Below, in pieces: positions 1 to 10,221 of a stretch of 64,000 nucleotides of DNA (the first letter of the stretch is position 1; every line of letters starts with the position of its first letter). Both the position numbers and the translations under genes were made by a program. The notes under the pieces were generated by a model, which saw only the letters and a list, made by a program, of their open reading frames with translations, was not told where the DNA came from and ran no database searches. Source of the stretch: Flavipsychrobacter sp. (lineage in GTDB: Bacteria > Bacteroidota > Bacteroidia > Chitinophagales > Chitinophagaceae); the NCBI GenBank assembly GCA_024508935.1, contig JANINW010000014.1, positions 81,920-145,919 of the forward strand. Reading direction: 5' to 3'.

Positions 1-1
1 A

Positions 2-88
2 GGTGCCGGTTATGCAGGAGGTATTGTTAGTGCAGCCATAGATGGAGAGCGTTGTGCTGAAATGGCTGTTCAGTTCATTAAGATTTAG
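2..88 (+). CDS. C-terminal fragment of a FAD-dependent dehydrogenase/oxidoreductase (5' end outside window)
   Basis: Frame 2 reads GAGYAGGIVSAAIDGERCAEMAVQFIKI*, resembling the C-terminal FAD-binding end of COG2509-like dehydrogenases; followed by a terminator. Confidence 0.45.
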   Translation, partial: GAGYAGGIVSAAIDGERCAEMAVQFIKI

Positions 89-100
89 CTTTTAAGACAA

Positions 101-130
101 AGCCCCGAATGACTCCGGGGCTTTTATTTT
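101..130 (+). terminator. Rho-independent terminator
   Basis: AGCCCCG-aatgactc-CGGGGCT followed by TTTATTTT. Confidence 0.75.
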
Positions 131-583
131 TTAGGCTTCTGGTACTAATTGTATGGTCATTCCAGGCGTTAACCCTATACACACATCTATATTGCTGAAT
201 TTGAATGATCCCAGTTTAAGTTTATTGCGGTACTCATCTGTGGTCACCAGCATCTTTACCATGGTACCCAGCATAGCTTTGTCTTTATGCTGTTCCATTA
301 TTTCCTGGCGGCGCTCTGCAGATACTTCAGCGGTCTTTTCGAAATGGAAAGTTATATCCGGAGGCAGACCCACGGTTACAGATATGCTGGTCGTTTTATA
401 ACCCATCTCTTCAAGGATGGGGGAGAGTGATATTAGCTCGTTGGTAGTATTGGTTATTTTCTCCTTCGCAGCATCACCCACGCTGCTGATCTTTTCAGTC
501 AGTTTTTCAATGCTGATGCTGTCCATAGCTGCATCCTTCATTTCAGATGCCTTTTCGGTCACTTTATTCAGGAAATCTTTCAT
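131..583 (-). CDS. hypothetical protein (150 aa)
   Basis: ORF 150 aa, no recognised domain. Confidence 0.65.
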   Translation of the reverse strand: MKDFLNKVTEKASEMKDAAMDSISIEKLTEKISSVGDAAKEKITNTTNELISLSPILEEMGYKTTSISVTVGLPPDITFHFEKTAEVSAERRQEIMEQHKDKAMLGTMVKMLVTTDEYRNKLKLGSFKFSNIDVCIGLTPGMTIQLVPEA

Positions 584-614
584 AACGTGTGTTTGTGTTG
601 AGTATAGTAAAGTT

Positions 615-652
615 ACTTAAAACAAAGAGAGCTATCATCACGATAGCTCTCT
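615..652 (-). terminator. terminator downstream of sucC
   Basis: AGAGAGCTATC-atcac-GATAGCTCTCT perfect 11-bp inverted repeat, T-rich on the minus strand. Confidence 0.65.
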
Positions 653-676
653 AAATTATTGGTATAAAGTATATTA

Positions 677-1897
677 TTAATTAGCGCTTACTGCTTTCTG
701 TACCAGTTCGGCAGCTTCGCTCAGCAGGATAGCCGATTGTACTTTCAGGCCGCTGTTTTCTATCAGTTCTTTCGCTACTTCGGCATTGGTACCTTGCAGG
801 CGTACAATGATAGGTATGTTGATGTTGCCCATATTTTTATAAGCTTCAATAACACCTGCAGCAACCCTGTCGCAACGTACGATACCACCAAAGATATTGA
901 TAAGGATAGCTTTTACGTTAGGGTCTTTCATAATAATGCGGAAACCGGCTTCTACGGTTTGTGCATTTGCAGTACCACCTACGTCCAGGAAGTTGGCCGG
1001 TTCACCACCCGCCAGTTTGATCATATCCATGGTAGCCATTGCAAGACCGGCACCGTTTACCATGCAGCCTACGTTACCGTCCAGTTTTACATAGTTCAGG
1101 TTGTGCTCGCCTGCTTCTACTTCAGTAGGATCTTCTTCGTTCTTATCACGCATATCTGCTATATCCGCATGGCGCATCAGGGCGTTATCATCCAGGCTCA
1201 TTTTGCAGTCAACAGCAAATATTTTGTCGTCTGCACTTTTGAACAATGGGTTGATCTCCAGCATAGCGCAATCCAGGCCCACATAAGCATTATACAGGTT
1301 GGTAACGAATTTCACCATGTTTTTGAATGCATCACCGCTCAGCCCCAGGTTGAAAGCAATTTTACGTGCCTGGAAGGCCTGTAAAGCCATATTAGGAGCC
1401 ACCCATTCTTTGTATATTTTTTCTGGAGTATGGTGTGCTACTTCTTCAATGTCCATGCCGCCTTCGGTACTGTACATGATAACGTTCTGCTTTTTAGCAC
1501 GGTCCAGCAGTATAGAGATATAAAACTCTTTACGTTCGCTGGGGCCATCATAATACATGTCTTGTGCAACCAGTATTTTATTTACACGTTTACCAGCAGC
1601 ACCTGTTTGTATAGTTACCAGTGTATTGCCCAGTATGTTTTTAGCAACTGTTTCTACATCTTCAGCACTCTTTACCACTTTCACACCATTTTGTTCCGGT
1701 ACTTCTTTCATAGTACCCTTACCACGGCCACCTGCGTGTATTTGTGCTTTTACTACAGCAAACTTAGTTCCTGTTTCAGAAGCAATTTGTTTGTATGCAT
1801 TCACTGCGTCGTTTACATTCTCAACAGCCATACCGCTTTGAGTAGGTACATTATAACGCTTTAAAAGTTCTTTGGCTTGATACTCGTGCAAATTCAT
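677..1897 (-). CDS. sucC: succinyl-CoA synthetase (ADP-forming) beta subunit
   Basis: MNLHEYQAKELLKRYNVPTQSG... ATP-grasp, GGIVRCDRVAAGVIEA C-terminal CoA-ligase motif. Confidence 0.97.
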   Translation of the reverse strand: MNLHEYQAKELLKRYNVPTQSGMAVENVNDAVNAYKQIASETGTKFAVVKAQIHAGGRGKGTMKEVPEQNGVKVVKSAEDVETVAKNILGNTLVTIQTGAAGKRVNKILVAQDMYYDGPSERKEFYISILLDRAKKQNVIMYSTEGGMDIEEVAHHTPEKIYKEWVAPNMALQAFQARKIAFNLGLSGDAFKNMVKFVTNLYNAYVGLDCAMLEINPLFKSADDKIFAVDCKMSLDDNALMRHADIADMRDKNEEDPTEVEAGEHNLNYVKLDGNVGCMVNGAGLAMATMDMIKLAGGEPANFLDVGGTANAQTVEAGFRIIMKDPNVKAILINIFGGIVRCDRVAAGVIEAYKNMGNINIPIIVRLQGTNAEVAKELIENSGLKVQSAILLSEAAELVQKAVSAN

Positions 1898-2001
1898 AAT
1901 TGCAATAATTTTTTGAAAATACGGGGCGAAGATAATGTTTAATTAGGCAATAACTTAATGATAAGTCCCACCTGACAGGATAATTTAATATATAATTTTT
2001 G

Positions 2002-2907
2002 CTAAAATAAAGTAGCGCCCTGGTCAAGCATTTCAGGGGCATCCAGCTTTGTGCCGCAGTGTTTATTAAGCTGTTCTATTAAGTATTTTATTAATTCGGG
2101 AGAATGCAGCTCTTCATGTTGGTGCATGAAGAAATAACAGGTCTCCAGTCCCGCATTCATCCATTTTTTTATACGCTTCACCCAGTCGTCAATGCGGGTA
2201 TAGTCTGTAGGGTGTAGTGAGTTGCCTACGAAGCGTATAAAACATTCGGGGGTAGACAGGTGCATGTGTACACAATCCCTGCGCCCGGCGGCATCTGTAA
2301 TGATCGTTCCGCGTTTTTTCTTTCGCAGGAAATCAAATAATTCCATATTATATCCCTCTGGTTGATTGTACCATTCGGGGTGCCGCAGTTCAAGGAACAT
2401 AGGCACATCTTTTGGAAAATGCTCTATAAAATGCTCGATACTATCTAATTGTTTAGGCGACACCTGCGGGTTAGGCATCAGGAATATAGGGCCAAGGTTC
2501 TTTTTAAATTCATGTATAGCTTCAAGAAATGCACCTACTTCTACATCCGTATTCTTCAGCCGCTTCAGGTGAGTAACTGTTTGGGGAAACTTTGGACAAA
2601 ACAGGAAATCTTTCGGCACTTTGGCTTTCCACTTCAATACCTGGTCGGGGCTCGGCGATTTATAAAACGTAGCATTGAATTCTATGCAATTGAACAGTTT
2701 GGCATAGTATTCCAGGAAATCTTTTTCTTTTGTGCCCTTAGGGTATAGCTTCCCTACCCAGTCTTTTCTTCCCCATTTGGCGCAGCCTATATAAAACCGG
2801 GTATTGCCTTTGCCCTTTGCCAATACTTCTTTTGTGGCAGGAGGGTCGGGAGGCAGTTTAAAGTCTATATGCTTCAGTTCGTCATCAGTTACCTTTCCAA
2901 ATTCCAT
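2002..2907 (-). CDS. DUF72 domain-containing protein
   Basis: FYIGCAKWGRKDWVGKLYPKGTKEKDFLEYYAKLFNCIEFNATFY is a DUF72 signature. Confidence 0.85.
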   Translation of the reverse strand: MEFGKVTDDELKHIDFKLPPDPPATKEVLAKGKGNTRFYIGCAKWGRKDWVGKLYPKGTKEKDFLEYYAKLFNCIEFNATFYKSPSPDQVLKWKAKVPKDFLFCPKFPQTVTHLKRLKNTDVEVGAFLEAIHEFKKNLGPIFLMPNPQVSPKQLDSIEHFIEHFPKDVPMFLELRHPEWYNQPEGYNMELFDFLRKKKRGTIITDAAGRRDCVHMHLSTPECFIRFVGNSLHPTDYTRIDDWVKRIKKWMNAGLETCYFFMHQHEELHSPELIKYLIEQLNKHCGTKLDAPEMLDQGATLF

Positions 2908-2911
2908 GATA

Positions 2912-3250
2912 TCACTTTTTCTTTTTGCTGGCTTTTGCTTTAGGGTTATAATCCAGGCACAGGTTTATCCAATAATCCAGTTCTGATTTTTTCTTCAATA
3001 CATCTTCATGTACAAAAACGTAACCTTTCATTGGTCTGCCGGTAAAATCCATAGGGCGGGCACCGTGGCGCTTCATGGCATCGTCTTCCGCTTCAGGGTC
3101 TATACGGCACATGATCTCGTCCGCGTTAACACCCATGCACATTTTGCCATCAACCATAAAGCACAGGCCGCCGAACATACGTTTTTCTTCAACGTCGTAG
3201 CTTACCAATGCCTCACGTATGCGGTCGGCTATTTTTTCATTATAAGCCAT
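2912..3250 (-). CDS. TfoX N-terminal domain protein
   Basis: EKRMFGGLCFMVDGKMCMGV... motif of the TfoX-N family. Confidence 0.85.
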   Translation of the reverse strand: MAYNEKIADRIREALVSYDVEEKRMFGGLCFMVDGKMCMGVNADEIMCRIDPEAEDDAMKRHGARPMDFTGRPMKGYVFVHEDVLKKKSELDYWINLCLDYNPKAKASKKKK

Positions 3251-3307
3251 ACGTGAATGTAAGAAATGTTTGATTTTTAAACGCTGACGGAAGCAACAAT
3301 ATTGAAA

Positions 3308-3958
3308 TTATATTGGCTTCATTACCCTCAGCAAGATATCTTTTACATCATCATGCCCAATGCCTGAAATAGTTACAGGTTCCTTGTCTTCAGACATGTC
3401 TACAATAATAAAACCATTGGATGCCAGCAACAGCGCAGCATCATCCATTGCATAGGTTTTCAGGCCATAGGTTTCGTAGGGGTATTTTCGCATAGTCTCC
3501 TGCGAGCAGAAGCTCATGACCATTTTACCTCCTGGTGTCAAAACTCTGTATAGTTCAGCCAGTTCATCTGCAGGTGTATCCCAGAAGTAAATGGCATTGA
3601 CACAAAGTATCTTATCAAAACTATTGTCGTTGAAGGGCAAATGTTTTGCAGCCGCCAGCACCAGTTTCACTTTTTTATCTTCAATGCTATCCGCATTCAG
3701 TTCTGAAGCTTTTTGTAGCATCAGCGGAGAGTGATCTATGCCGGTGTAGTGTAAGCCATCAGCCATTTCCATCAGTTCCCTGATAAAAAAACCATTGGCC
3801 ATTCCTATTTCAAGGAGCTTGTCGTTAGGTTCGGGAGCTAATAATTTGAAAGACCATCGGTTAAGAATGGCGTTGTGCAGGTTCATTTGGGCACTGATCT
3901 GTAAACCAAATTCACCTTCGGGTTTCCGAAGTTGTTCTGAAAGGATTTTATAGTCCAT
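3308..3958 (-). CDS. class I SAM-dependent methyltransferase
   Basis: LLEIGMANGFFIRELM, YTGIDHSPLML, LYRVLTPGGKMVMSF motifs. Confidence 0.85.
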   Translation of the reverse strand: MDYKILSEQLRKPEGEFGLQISAQMNLHNAILNRWSFKLLAPEPNDKLLEIGMANGFFIRELMEMADGLHYTGIDHSPLMLQKASELNADSIEDKKVKLVLAAAKHLPFNDNSFDKILCVNAIYFWDTPADELAELYRVLTPGGKMVMSFCSQETMRKYPYETYGLKTYAMDDAALLLASNGFIIVDMSEDKEPVTISGIGHDDVKDILLRVMKPI

Positions 3959-4235
3959 AAGTGGTGGTTATAGTGTAATGGTGTTCTCTGGTATCCTATA
4001 ATGTGCTAATATACAACCCTTTGCGTTCAAACCGCTTTTGTAAACGGCTTTTTGTTAAGTTTTGTTGTGTATTGAGTGTTTTTTTGCATGTATCGAAGGT
4101 TTTTTAATTGAAAATTGCAGTATTTACGGGCATTTCAGGCTAGGTATTAAACCAAATATTATGCCGTTTTTCCAATGTTAAATTTTAAAGAATCATTTTT
4201 ATATAGCTATTTTACGTTTAATAGATGTTTAGTAA

Positions 4236-4270
4236 AATAAAAAAATCCGGTCACGATTTTATGACCGGAT
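4236..4270 (-). terminator. pgk terminator
   Basis: ATCCGGTCA-cgatttta-TGACCGGAT with T-run on the minus strand. Confidence 0.8.
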
Positions 4271-4293
4271 CATTACTTTACATTAGGTAATGT

Positions 4294-5505
4294 TTAATTT
4301 TTTATTGCGGCTATGCCCGGCAGTTGTTTACCTTCAAATAATTCAAGTAATGCACCACCACCGGTAGATACATAACTTACTTTTTCTGTATAGCCGAATT
4401 TATTTACTGCAGCAACACTATCACCACCACCTACTAAGGAATAAGCGCCGTTCTGCGTAGCTTCTGCTACTGCATCTGCTATGGTTTTGGTGCCATGCTG
4501 GAATTTTTCCATTTCAAATACACCCATCGGTCCGTTCCAAAGAATGGTCTTAGATGCTTTGATAACTTTTGCGAAAGTTTCGCAAGCCATTTGGCCTATA
4601 TCCAGGCCCATCCATCCATTCGGTATTTCAGTATTTACGGCAGATGAGGTATTTGCATCCGCAGCAAATTTATCTGCAATAATGCTGTCTGCCGGCAGGT
4701 GTATACATACGCCTTTTTCATCTGCTTTTTTCAGCAGCTCTTTAGCCGTTTCCAGCCGGTCATCTTCACAGAGCGAATTACCTATTTCACCACCTTGGGC
4801 TTTGTAAAAAGTATAGGCCATACCCCCACCAATAATAATATCTGTAGCAGTGTTCAGCAGGTTCTCGATAATGAGTATTTTATCAGAAACCTTGGCACCG
4901 CCAATAATTGCAGTAAATGGTTTCTTCGTGTTGTTCAATACTTCTTCTGCGGCGGCTACTTCACCTTCCATCAGCAGGCCGAACATTTTTTTATCGGCAG
5001 GGAAGAACTCAGCAATAACAGCGGTAGAAGCGTGTGCACGGTGAGCTGTGCCAAATGCATCGTTTACATACACATCGCCCAGTTTAGACAGTTTTTCAGC
5101 AAATTCCTTATCGCCTTTTTCTTCCTGCTTGTAGTAGCGCAGGTTTTCCAGCAGCAGTACTTCGCCTGCTTTCAGTGCTGCTGCTTTTTGTCCGGCATCA
5201 TCACTTATACAGTCGTCTGCAAATTGCACTTCTTTACCCAGCAGTGAAGAAAGGTGGGCCGCTACCGGCTTCAGCGAAAAATCAGCCATGGTAAGATGCG
5301 GCTTCTTTTCAATGTCTTTGTGCGGACGGCCGAAATGGCTCATCAGTATCACACTACCGCCATCTGCCAGTACTTTTTTAATAGTAGGCAATGCTGCTTT
5401 TATGCGGGTATCGTCGGTTATCTTGCCTTCTTTTATGGGCACGTTAAAATCTACACGTATCAGTGCTTTCTGCCCGCTGAAATTATGTTCTGTGAATTTG
5501 CTCAT
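4294..5505 (-). CDS. pgk: phosphoglycerate kinase
   Basis: [44 protein letters not shown]. Confidence 0.98.
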   Translation of the reverse strand: MSKFTEHNFSGQKALIRVDFNVPIKEGKITDDTRIKAALPTIKKVLADGGSVILMSHFGRPHKDIEKKPHLTMADFSLKPVAAHLSSLLGKEVQFADDCISDDAGQKAAALKAGEVLLLENLRYYKQEEKGDKEFAEKLSKLGDVYVNDAFGTAHRAHASTAVIAEFFPADKKMFGLLMEGEVAAAEEVLNNTKKPFTAIIGGAKVSDKILIIENLLNTATDIIIGGGMAYTFYKAQGGEIGNSLCEDDRLETAKELLKKADEKGVCIHLPADSIIADKFAADANTSSAVNTEIPNGWMGLDIGQMACETFAKVIKASKTILWNGPMGVFEMEKFQHGTKTIADAVAEATQNGAYSLVGGGDSVAAVNKFGYTEKVSYVSTGGGALLELFEGKQLPGIAAIKN

Positions 5506-5522
5506 AGTAGGAGTGGTTTAAA

Positions 5523-5555
5523 ATAAAAAGAAACGCCACCCGAAGGTAGCGTTTC
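5523..5555 (-). terminator. gap terminator
   Basis: GAAACGCcACC-cgaa-GGTaGCGTTTC followed by TTTTTATTT on the minus strand. Confidence 0.75.
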
Positions 5556-5571
5556 ATACGTTTATATAAGA

Positions 5572-6585
5572 TTACTTGCTGATTAAACCTGCAAAGTATT
5601 TTACAGTACGAACCAGTTGAGATACATAGCTCATTTCGTTATCGTACCAGCTAACGGTTTTAACCATTTGCGCATCGCCTACAGTCATAACTTTAGTTTG
5701 GGTTGCGTCGAACAGGGAACCGAAAGAAGTACCGATGATATCGCTTGATACGATCTCGTCTTCGTTATAACCAAAGCTTTCGTTTGCGGCAGCTTTCATT
5801 GCAGCGTTAATTTCTTCTGCAGTGGTCTTTTTGCCCAGTATGGTAACCAGTTCAGTAAGAGAGCCGGTGATAGTTGGTACGCGTTGAGCACCACCGTCCA
5901 GTTTACCTTTCAGCTCAGGTAGTACCAGGCCTATAGCCTTGGCAGCACCTGTAGAGTTAGGAACGATGTTGGCAGCAGCAGCACGTGCACGGCGCAGGTC
6001 GCCTTTCGGATGCGGGGCATCCAGCGTGTTCTGGTCGTTGGTATAAGCGTGTATAGTGCTCATCAACCCGGTAACGATACCGAATTTATCATTCAGTACT
6101 TTAGCCATAGGGGCCAGGCAGTTGGTTGTGCATGATGCACAGCTGATAACTGTTTCGCTGCCATCCAGTATATCATGGTTCACGTTGAAAACAACCGTTT
6201 TCAGATCGCCGGTAGCAGGAGCAGATATTACCACGCGTTTAGCGCCTGCAGTAATGTGTGCTTTTGCTTTTTCAGCATCGGTGAAGAAACCTGTACATTC
6301 CAGCACAACGTCTACACCGTGCTGTCCCCATGGAATTTGTGCAGGGTCTTTCTGTGCATATATTTTTATCGTGTTGCCATTTACAACAATTGAATCTTCC
6401 GTATGAGTTACTTCAACATTAAAACGTCCTTGTGCAGTATCATACTTCAGCAGGTGGGCCAATACTTCCGGTTTAGTCAGGTCGTTGATAGCAACAACAT
6501 CAATACCGTCCATGTTGTAGATCTGGCGGAAAGCCAGGCGGCCGATACGGCCGAAACCATTAATGGCAACTTTTACTTTACTCAT
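5572..6585 (-). CDS. gap: glyceraldehyde-3-phosphate dehydrogenase
   Basis: [33 protein letters not shown]. Confidence 0.98.
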   Translation of the reverse strand: MSKVKVAINGFGRIGRLAFRQIYNMDGIDVVAINDLTKPEVLAHLLKYDTAQGRFNVEVTHTEDSIVVNGNTIKIYAQKDPAQIPWGQHGVDVVLECTGFFTDAEKAKAHITAGAKRVVISAPATGDLKTVVFNVNHDILDGSETVISCASCTTNCLAPMAKVLNDKFGIVTGLMSTIHAYTNDQNTLDAPHPKGDLRRARAAAANIVPNSTGAAKAIGLVLPELKGKLDGGAQRVPTITGSLTELVTILGKKTTAEEINAAMKAAANESFGYNEDEIVSSDIIGTSFGSLFDATQTKVMTVGDAQMVKTVSWYDNEMSYVSQLVRTVKYFAGLISK

Positions 6586-6690
6586 TTTTTATGGAGTTAT
6601 TTTAAATATAAGATCTGGAAATTTTCAATTTCGCGGCAAAGGTACAGGGTATAGCGGAGAATATAAAATGTAAAATGCAAAATTGATAAT

Positions 6691-7137
6691 ATGAAGCAGG
6701 TTGTAGGGTTACCATCATTCAGATTTTTAAAACATATTTGCGGTATGAAAAACCAGCCGCAAAGGAAATATATTGAAGTATCACCTGCATACCGGTGGAT
6801 AGAGAACGGGCATATATTCCTTTGGCTGATAAAAGATACCTGCTGGGCTATGGAATGGCGCCCGGGTGGTATGTTCATGATCGTACCAACGATAAGTGTA
6901 GCATTCTATATTCTTTGGAAATCGCGCCATATCAGGGCAGAATTGTTTCACAATATTGCCGTATGCTTTTGGATATGTGCGAACTCTGTTTGGATGATCG
7001 GTGAGTTCTTTCATACAGAAGCCAGGCATTACGCGGTAATGCTGTTTCTTTCGGGCTTGGCATTGCTATTGGTATATTATATCTTCTTCTTCCGCAAAGA
7101 CCAGCAAAAAACTAAAGGGTACGAACTGGATAATTAA
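6691..7137 (+). CDS. hypothetical small membrane protein
   Basis: 148-aa ORF with three predicted hydrophobic segments; start may be 6745. Confidence 0.6.
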   Translation: MKQVVGLPSFRFLKHICGMKNQPQRKYIEVSPAYRWIENGHIFLWLIKDTCWAMEWRPGGMFMIVPTISVAFYILWKSRHIRAELFHNIAVCFWICANSVWMIGEFFHTEARHYAVMLFLSGLALLLVYYIFFFRKDQQKTKGYELDN

Positions 7138-8165
7138 TGTATCCCTTTAGCGTTCAATGCTTCCTGGTATAGCCTCGCATTCTTCAAATGGTCGGCCAGG
7201 TTGCTGGCAAAATTATGATAGCCGCTAAAGTCTTCTTTTGCGCAGAAATAGATGTATTTGGTATCAGGCGCATTCAGCACTGCTTCTATACTAGCTTTAG
7301 ATGGTGTGCAGATAGGGCCGGGGGGCAGGCCACCATACATATAAGTATTGTAAGGAGAATTGGTTTGCAGGTGCGCGCCTGTAATACGACGTATGGTAAA
7401 ATCGCCTACAGCAAATTTTACCGTAGGGTCAGCCTGCAGGCGCATGCCCGTTTTCAGGCGGTTCATATACACGCTGGCTATATTCGGTTTCTCATCGTTC
7501 TTATTGGTCTCTTCATCTACTATAGAAGCAATGATGATGGCTTTTTGAGGGGTAAGATTTTTATTTTGAGCCAGTTGTTTGCGCTGTTCGTTCCAGTAAT
7601 TTGTATAGCTGGCGGCAATTTTTTTAAAGGCCTTTCGTGCGCTGGTGTTCCAGTAAAATTCGTAGGTGTCGGGCATGATGGCGCACATAGCGGTATTGGT
7701 ATCGAGGTTATATGCAGCCAGGAAAGCACTGTCGTGCAAGAGCATGTTTATACTATCTGCATTGGCTTCGAGGTTTGCAGATATCAGGTGAATAAGATCT
7801 TGTTTGGTACGCAGTTTATTTATTACCAGTTTCACGGGCGTTTGTGTGCCGCGGCCAAGCATTTTTATCAGGTTATAATTACTCATGCCCGGTGTTATTT
7901 TATATTTACCCGCATGTACGTGTTGCGGTAGTCCCGCCCGTTTGGCCAGCATATCAAAGCTGGTAATATCGGCTACCAGGCTGCTGTCTTTAAGTGAGCG
8001 TTTCACATCGTCGTAGGTAGCGCCTGTGCGGATGTACAAATACCTCGTTTGGGTAAAGCTTGCAGTAGCCGGCCCGAATACTTTGTAGAGCAGGAAACCA
8101 CCGGTAAGTAATAGTATAATGAGTACTGGCAGGAAACGCCTTTTCTTTTTGTTTGATCTGCTCAT
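7134..8165 (-). CDS. mltG: endolytic transglycosylase MltG (YceG-like)
   Basis: ASIVDEETNKNDEKPNIASVYMNRLKTGMRLQADPTVKFA, SPYNTYMYGGLPPGPICTPSKASIEA. Confidence 0.95.
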   Translation of the reverse strand: MSRSNKKKRRFLPVLIILLLTGGFLLYKVFGPATASFTQTRYLYIRTGATYDDVKRSLKDSSLVADITSFDMLAKRAGLPQHVHAGKYKITPGMSNYNLIKMLGRGTQTPVKLVINKLRTKQDLIHLISANLEANADSINMLLHDSAFLAAYNLDTNTAMCAIMPDTYEFYWNTSARKAFKKIAASYTNYWNEQRKQLAQNKNLTPQKAIIIASIVDEETNKNDEKPNIASVYMNRLKTGMRLQADPTVKFAVGDFTIRRITGAHLQTNSPYNTYMYGGLPPGPICTPSKASIEAVLNAPDTKYIYFCAKEDFSGYHNFASNLADHLKNARLYQEALNAKGIH

Positions 8166-8171
8166 TTTGCT

Positions 8172-8207
8172 GCAAAAAAATACCTGCTCAATATTACAGA
8201 GCAGGTA
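8172..8207 (-). terminator. terminator downstream of secG
   Basis: TACCTGCTC-9nt-GAGCAGGTA then seven Ts on the minus strand. Confidence 0.8.
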
Positions 8208-8236
8208 CGGTATTATAAAATGAATTAAGTACTAAA

Positions 8237-8566
8237 TTATTTTTGTTGCTGACCACCGCCTTGTTGCTGGCCACCCTGCTGTTGCTGCTGAGCAGGAGCG
8301 CCTGAGCGCTGTTGCTGTTTTTCATTGCCCAGCTGCTTAGGAGTTTGGTAGAACATAACGCAGATAATGCAAAGTGCTGCTACAATACCCATGCTGGTCC
8401 AGGTACCTTTTTCCATTACATCGGTAGACTGTTTTACACCCATTACCTGGCTGCTCATGCTGCCGAAAGTACCGCTAAGGCCACCCCCTTTAGGGTTTTG
8501 TACAAGTATAAAGAACGCCAGTACTACGCAAACCAATAATATGATGATGGTAATTAATGAGATCAT
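8237..8566 (-). CDS. secG: preprotein translocase subunit SecG
   Basis: VLAFFILVQNPKGGGLSGTFGS; Q/G-rich tail. Confidence 0.92.
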   Translation of the reverse strand: MISLITIIILLVCVVLAFFILVQNPKGGGLSGTFGSMSSQVMGVKQSTDVMEKGTWTSMGIVAALCIICVMFYQTPKQLGNEKQQQRSGAPAQQQQQGGQQQGGGQQQK

Positions 8567-9612
8567 GATTGTTTTTCTTTATGAATTGCTTCAATTTTCC
8601 GGGCAAAATAAGCCTTTTTTTGCGGATTCCGCAAACTTAATTTGCGGTACATTTCAATGGCCTTGTCATATTTGCCCTGTTTAAAGTGTATTTCTGCCAG
8701 CGATTCGCTCACCAGGTCTTCTTCCTTGGCAATAGAGTTTACCGCCATTTCAAATACATTTTCAGGTATTTCTTCATTTTCTTCTTCCAGGGCGGCAGCC
8801 AGCTTTTCTTTCTGCCACATGGTTTTCAGCGCTTTTTGCCCTGTTTCTTCTTCCTGCGCATTCTCCTTTTTGGTTTTGAAATGCATCAGCCATTCAGAGA
8901 AGCTCATGACCACCATCAACGATTGAGGGGCTTCCGTTTTCTTGTTTATCTGGTCTACATCAGCCGGTATCTTGTTTGATACATGCATACCCTGGTGCAG
9001 GAAATAATCTTCTGTATATATAGGCAGTATCAGCGTCTCGTCAGCATCCGGCATTTCATCGTCCTGGATAGGGGGACGCATTACATAAGGAGGTTCCGTT
9101 TCTGCATCAGGTGTTATTTCTTCCTCATCAGCAATGTCTTCCTGTATTTCTTTTTCCTCTTCCTCCTGGTTAACAGTAATAGCCACCGGCTCAGATACTG
9201 TCACGTGCTCAGCAACAGGTACTTCTATTATATTTTCTTGTGGGGCAATTTCTTCTTCAATGGCTGTAGCAATTTCCGGTTCTGGCACAACAGGTGGGGC
9301 CTGCGTTGTTTCTGCTACAGGCTGCGGTTTTTGTGCTTCCTGTGGTTTCAGTTCAACTTCCTGCCCGCCAACAGCTGCCTGTAAAAACTGGCAATACAAC
9401 AGCCAGTTACCCATGTACAATTGCATCATGGCCATCATTGGCGGCGTAAAAGGCTCTTGCTTATGTTTGTTGGCGGCGTCCATATAACGTGCAGGTACAA
9501 AATAAGGATAAGTTTCCGTCAATGCGGTTATGCTATCGTTATCGGCCTGCGAAATATTTTGCGGCTCAGAGAGCATCTGCGTTATATACGGTATGGATGA
9601 TGATGTGATCAT
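8563..9612 (-). CDS. tetratricopeptide-repeat-like hypothetical protein
   Basis: C-terminal TPR-like SLAEIHFKQGKYDKAIEMYRKLSLRNPQKKAYFARKI; acidic low-complexity middle; ATG overlaps with secG. Confidence 0.7.
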   Translation of the reverse strand: MITSSSIPYITQMLSEPQNISQADNDSITALTETYPYFVPARYMDAANKHKQEPFTPPMMAMMQLYMGNWLLYCQFLQAAVGGQEVELKPQEAQKPQPVAETTQAPPVVPEPEIATAIEEEIAPQENIIEVPVAEHVTVSEPVAITVNQEEEEKEIQEDIADEEEITPDAETEPPYVMRPPIQDDEMPDADETLILPIYTEDYFLHQGMHVSNKIPADVDQINKKTEAPQSLMVVMSFSEWLMHFKTKKENAQEEETGQKALKTMWQKEKLAAALEEENEEIPENVFEMAVNSIAKEEDLVSESLAEIHFKQGKYDKAIEMYRKLSLRNPQKKAYFARKIEAIHKEKQS

Positions 9613-9631
9613 GAATCTTAACGGAAAGCTA

Positions 9632-10129
9632 CTACCAATTTACAAATGCTTTATTAAAAATATCATCTGCCAGCTGATTTCCTATGTCTTCTATCAATTT
9701 TCCCTCGGCAGCCTGCAATGTTTGGGTCGCGGCAAAGTCCTGGAAACGGGAGAAGCTTTGTGAAAAATCAGCTTTAGGGTTCTTCCGGTTTTTAAAATCA
9801 ATATTAACGGTGATTGTCAGCCTGTTTTGACTGGCCTGCTGGGTATTTTGTACGCCTGATATGGTTACTTCATAACCTGTAATAGTGCCCGATACATCAT
9901 AATCTGCATTATCTGCCGTTACAGGCGAAAGACCTGTTTGCGACAGGATACGGCTGCGTATTTTGGATGTAAGGGTAGGGCTGAGGGTAGGCACTACATT
10001 CCTTGCCTTATTTTCCAGTACATGCATATTGATGGTCTTGCCTTCTATGTTTGCCCCGGTGAAGCTATAAACACCACAACCGCTCAAACAAATTAAAAAT
10101 AATGGCAATAAAAACAGCAACCTCTGCAT
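9632..10129 (-). CDS. lptE: LPS assembly lipoprotein LptE
   Basis: Lipobox LSGCGVYSFTGANI, LptE-like architecture and conserved neighbourhood. Confidence 0.8.
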   Translation of the reverse strand: MQRLLFLLPLFLICLSGCGVYSFTGANIEGKTINMHVLENKARNVVPTLSPTLTSKIRSRILSQTGLSPVTADNADYDVSGTITGYEVTISGVQNTQQASQNRLTITVNIDFKNRKNPKADFSQSFSRFQDFAATQTLQAAEGKLIEDIGNQLADDIFNKAFVNW

Positions 10130-10221
10130 AAAGCGTAAAAATAATTCAATAAAACGAAACCCTTTCTAAATAATGTATTGCAACATAGGCCTGGCGCTCC
10201 ACTGCGTTAGCATGCCCGCCC

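Noticed and set aside
737-1384. 215-aa ORF antisense to sucC, and similar long antisense ORFs across pgk, gap, M16, ribosomal genes
   Set aside because: Codon-bias shadows opposite well-recognised genes; H/Y/F/Q-rich and without homology features.
4021-4080. Weak hairpin (ccgcttttgtaaacgg) in the AT-rich gap upstream of the methyltransferase
   Set aside because: Stem is short and bulged; not distinguishable from chance.
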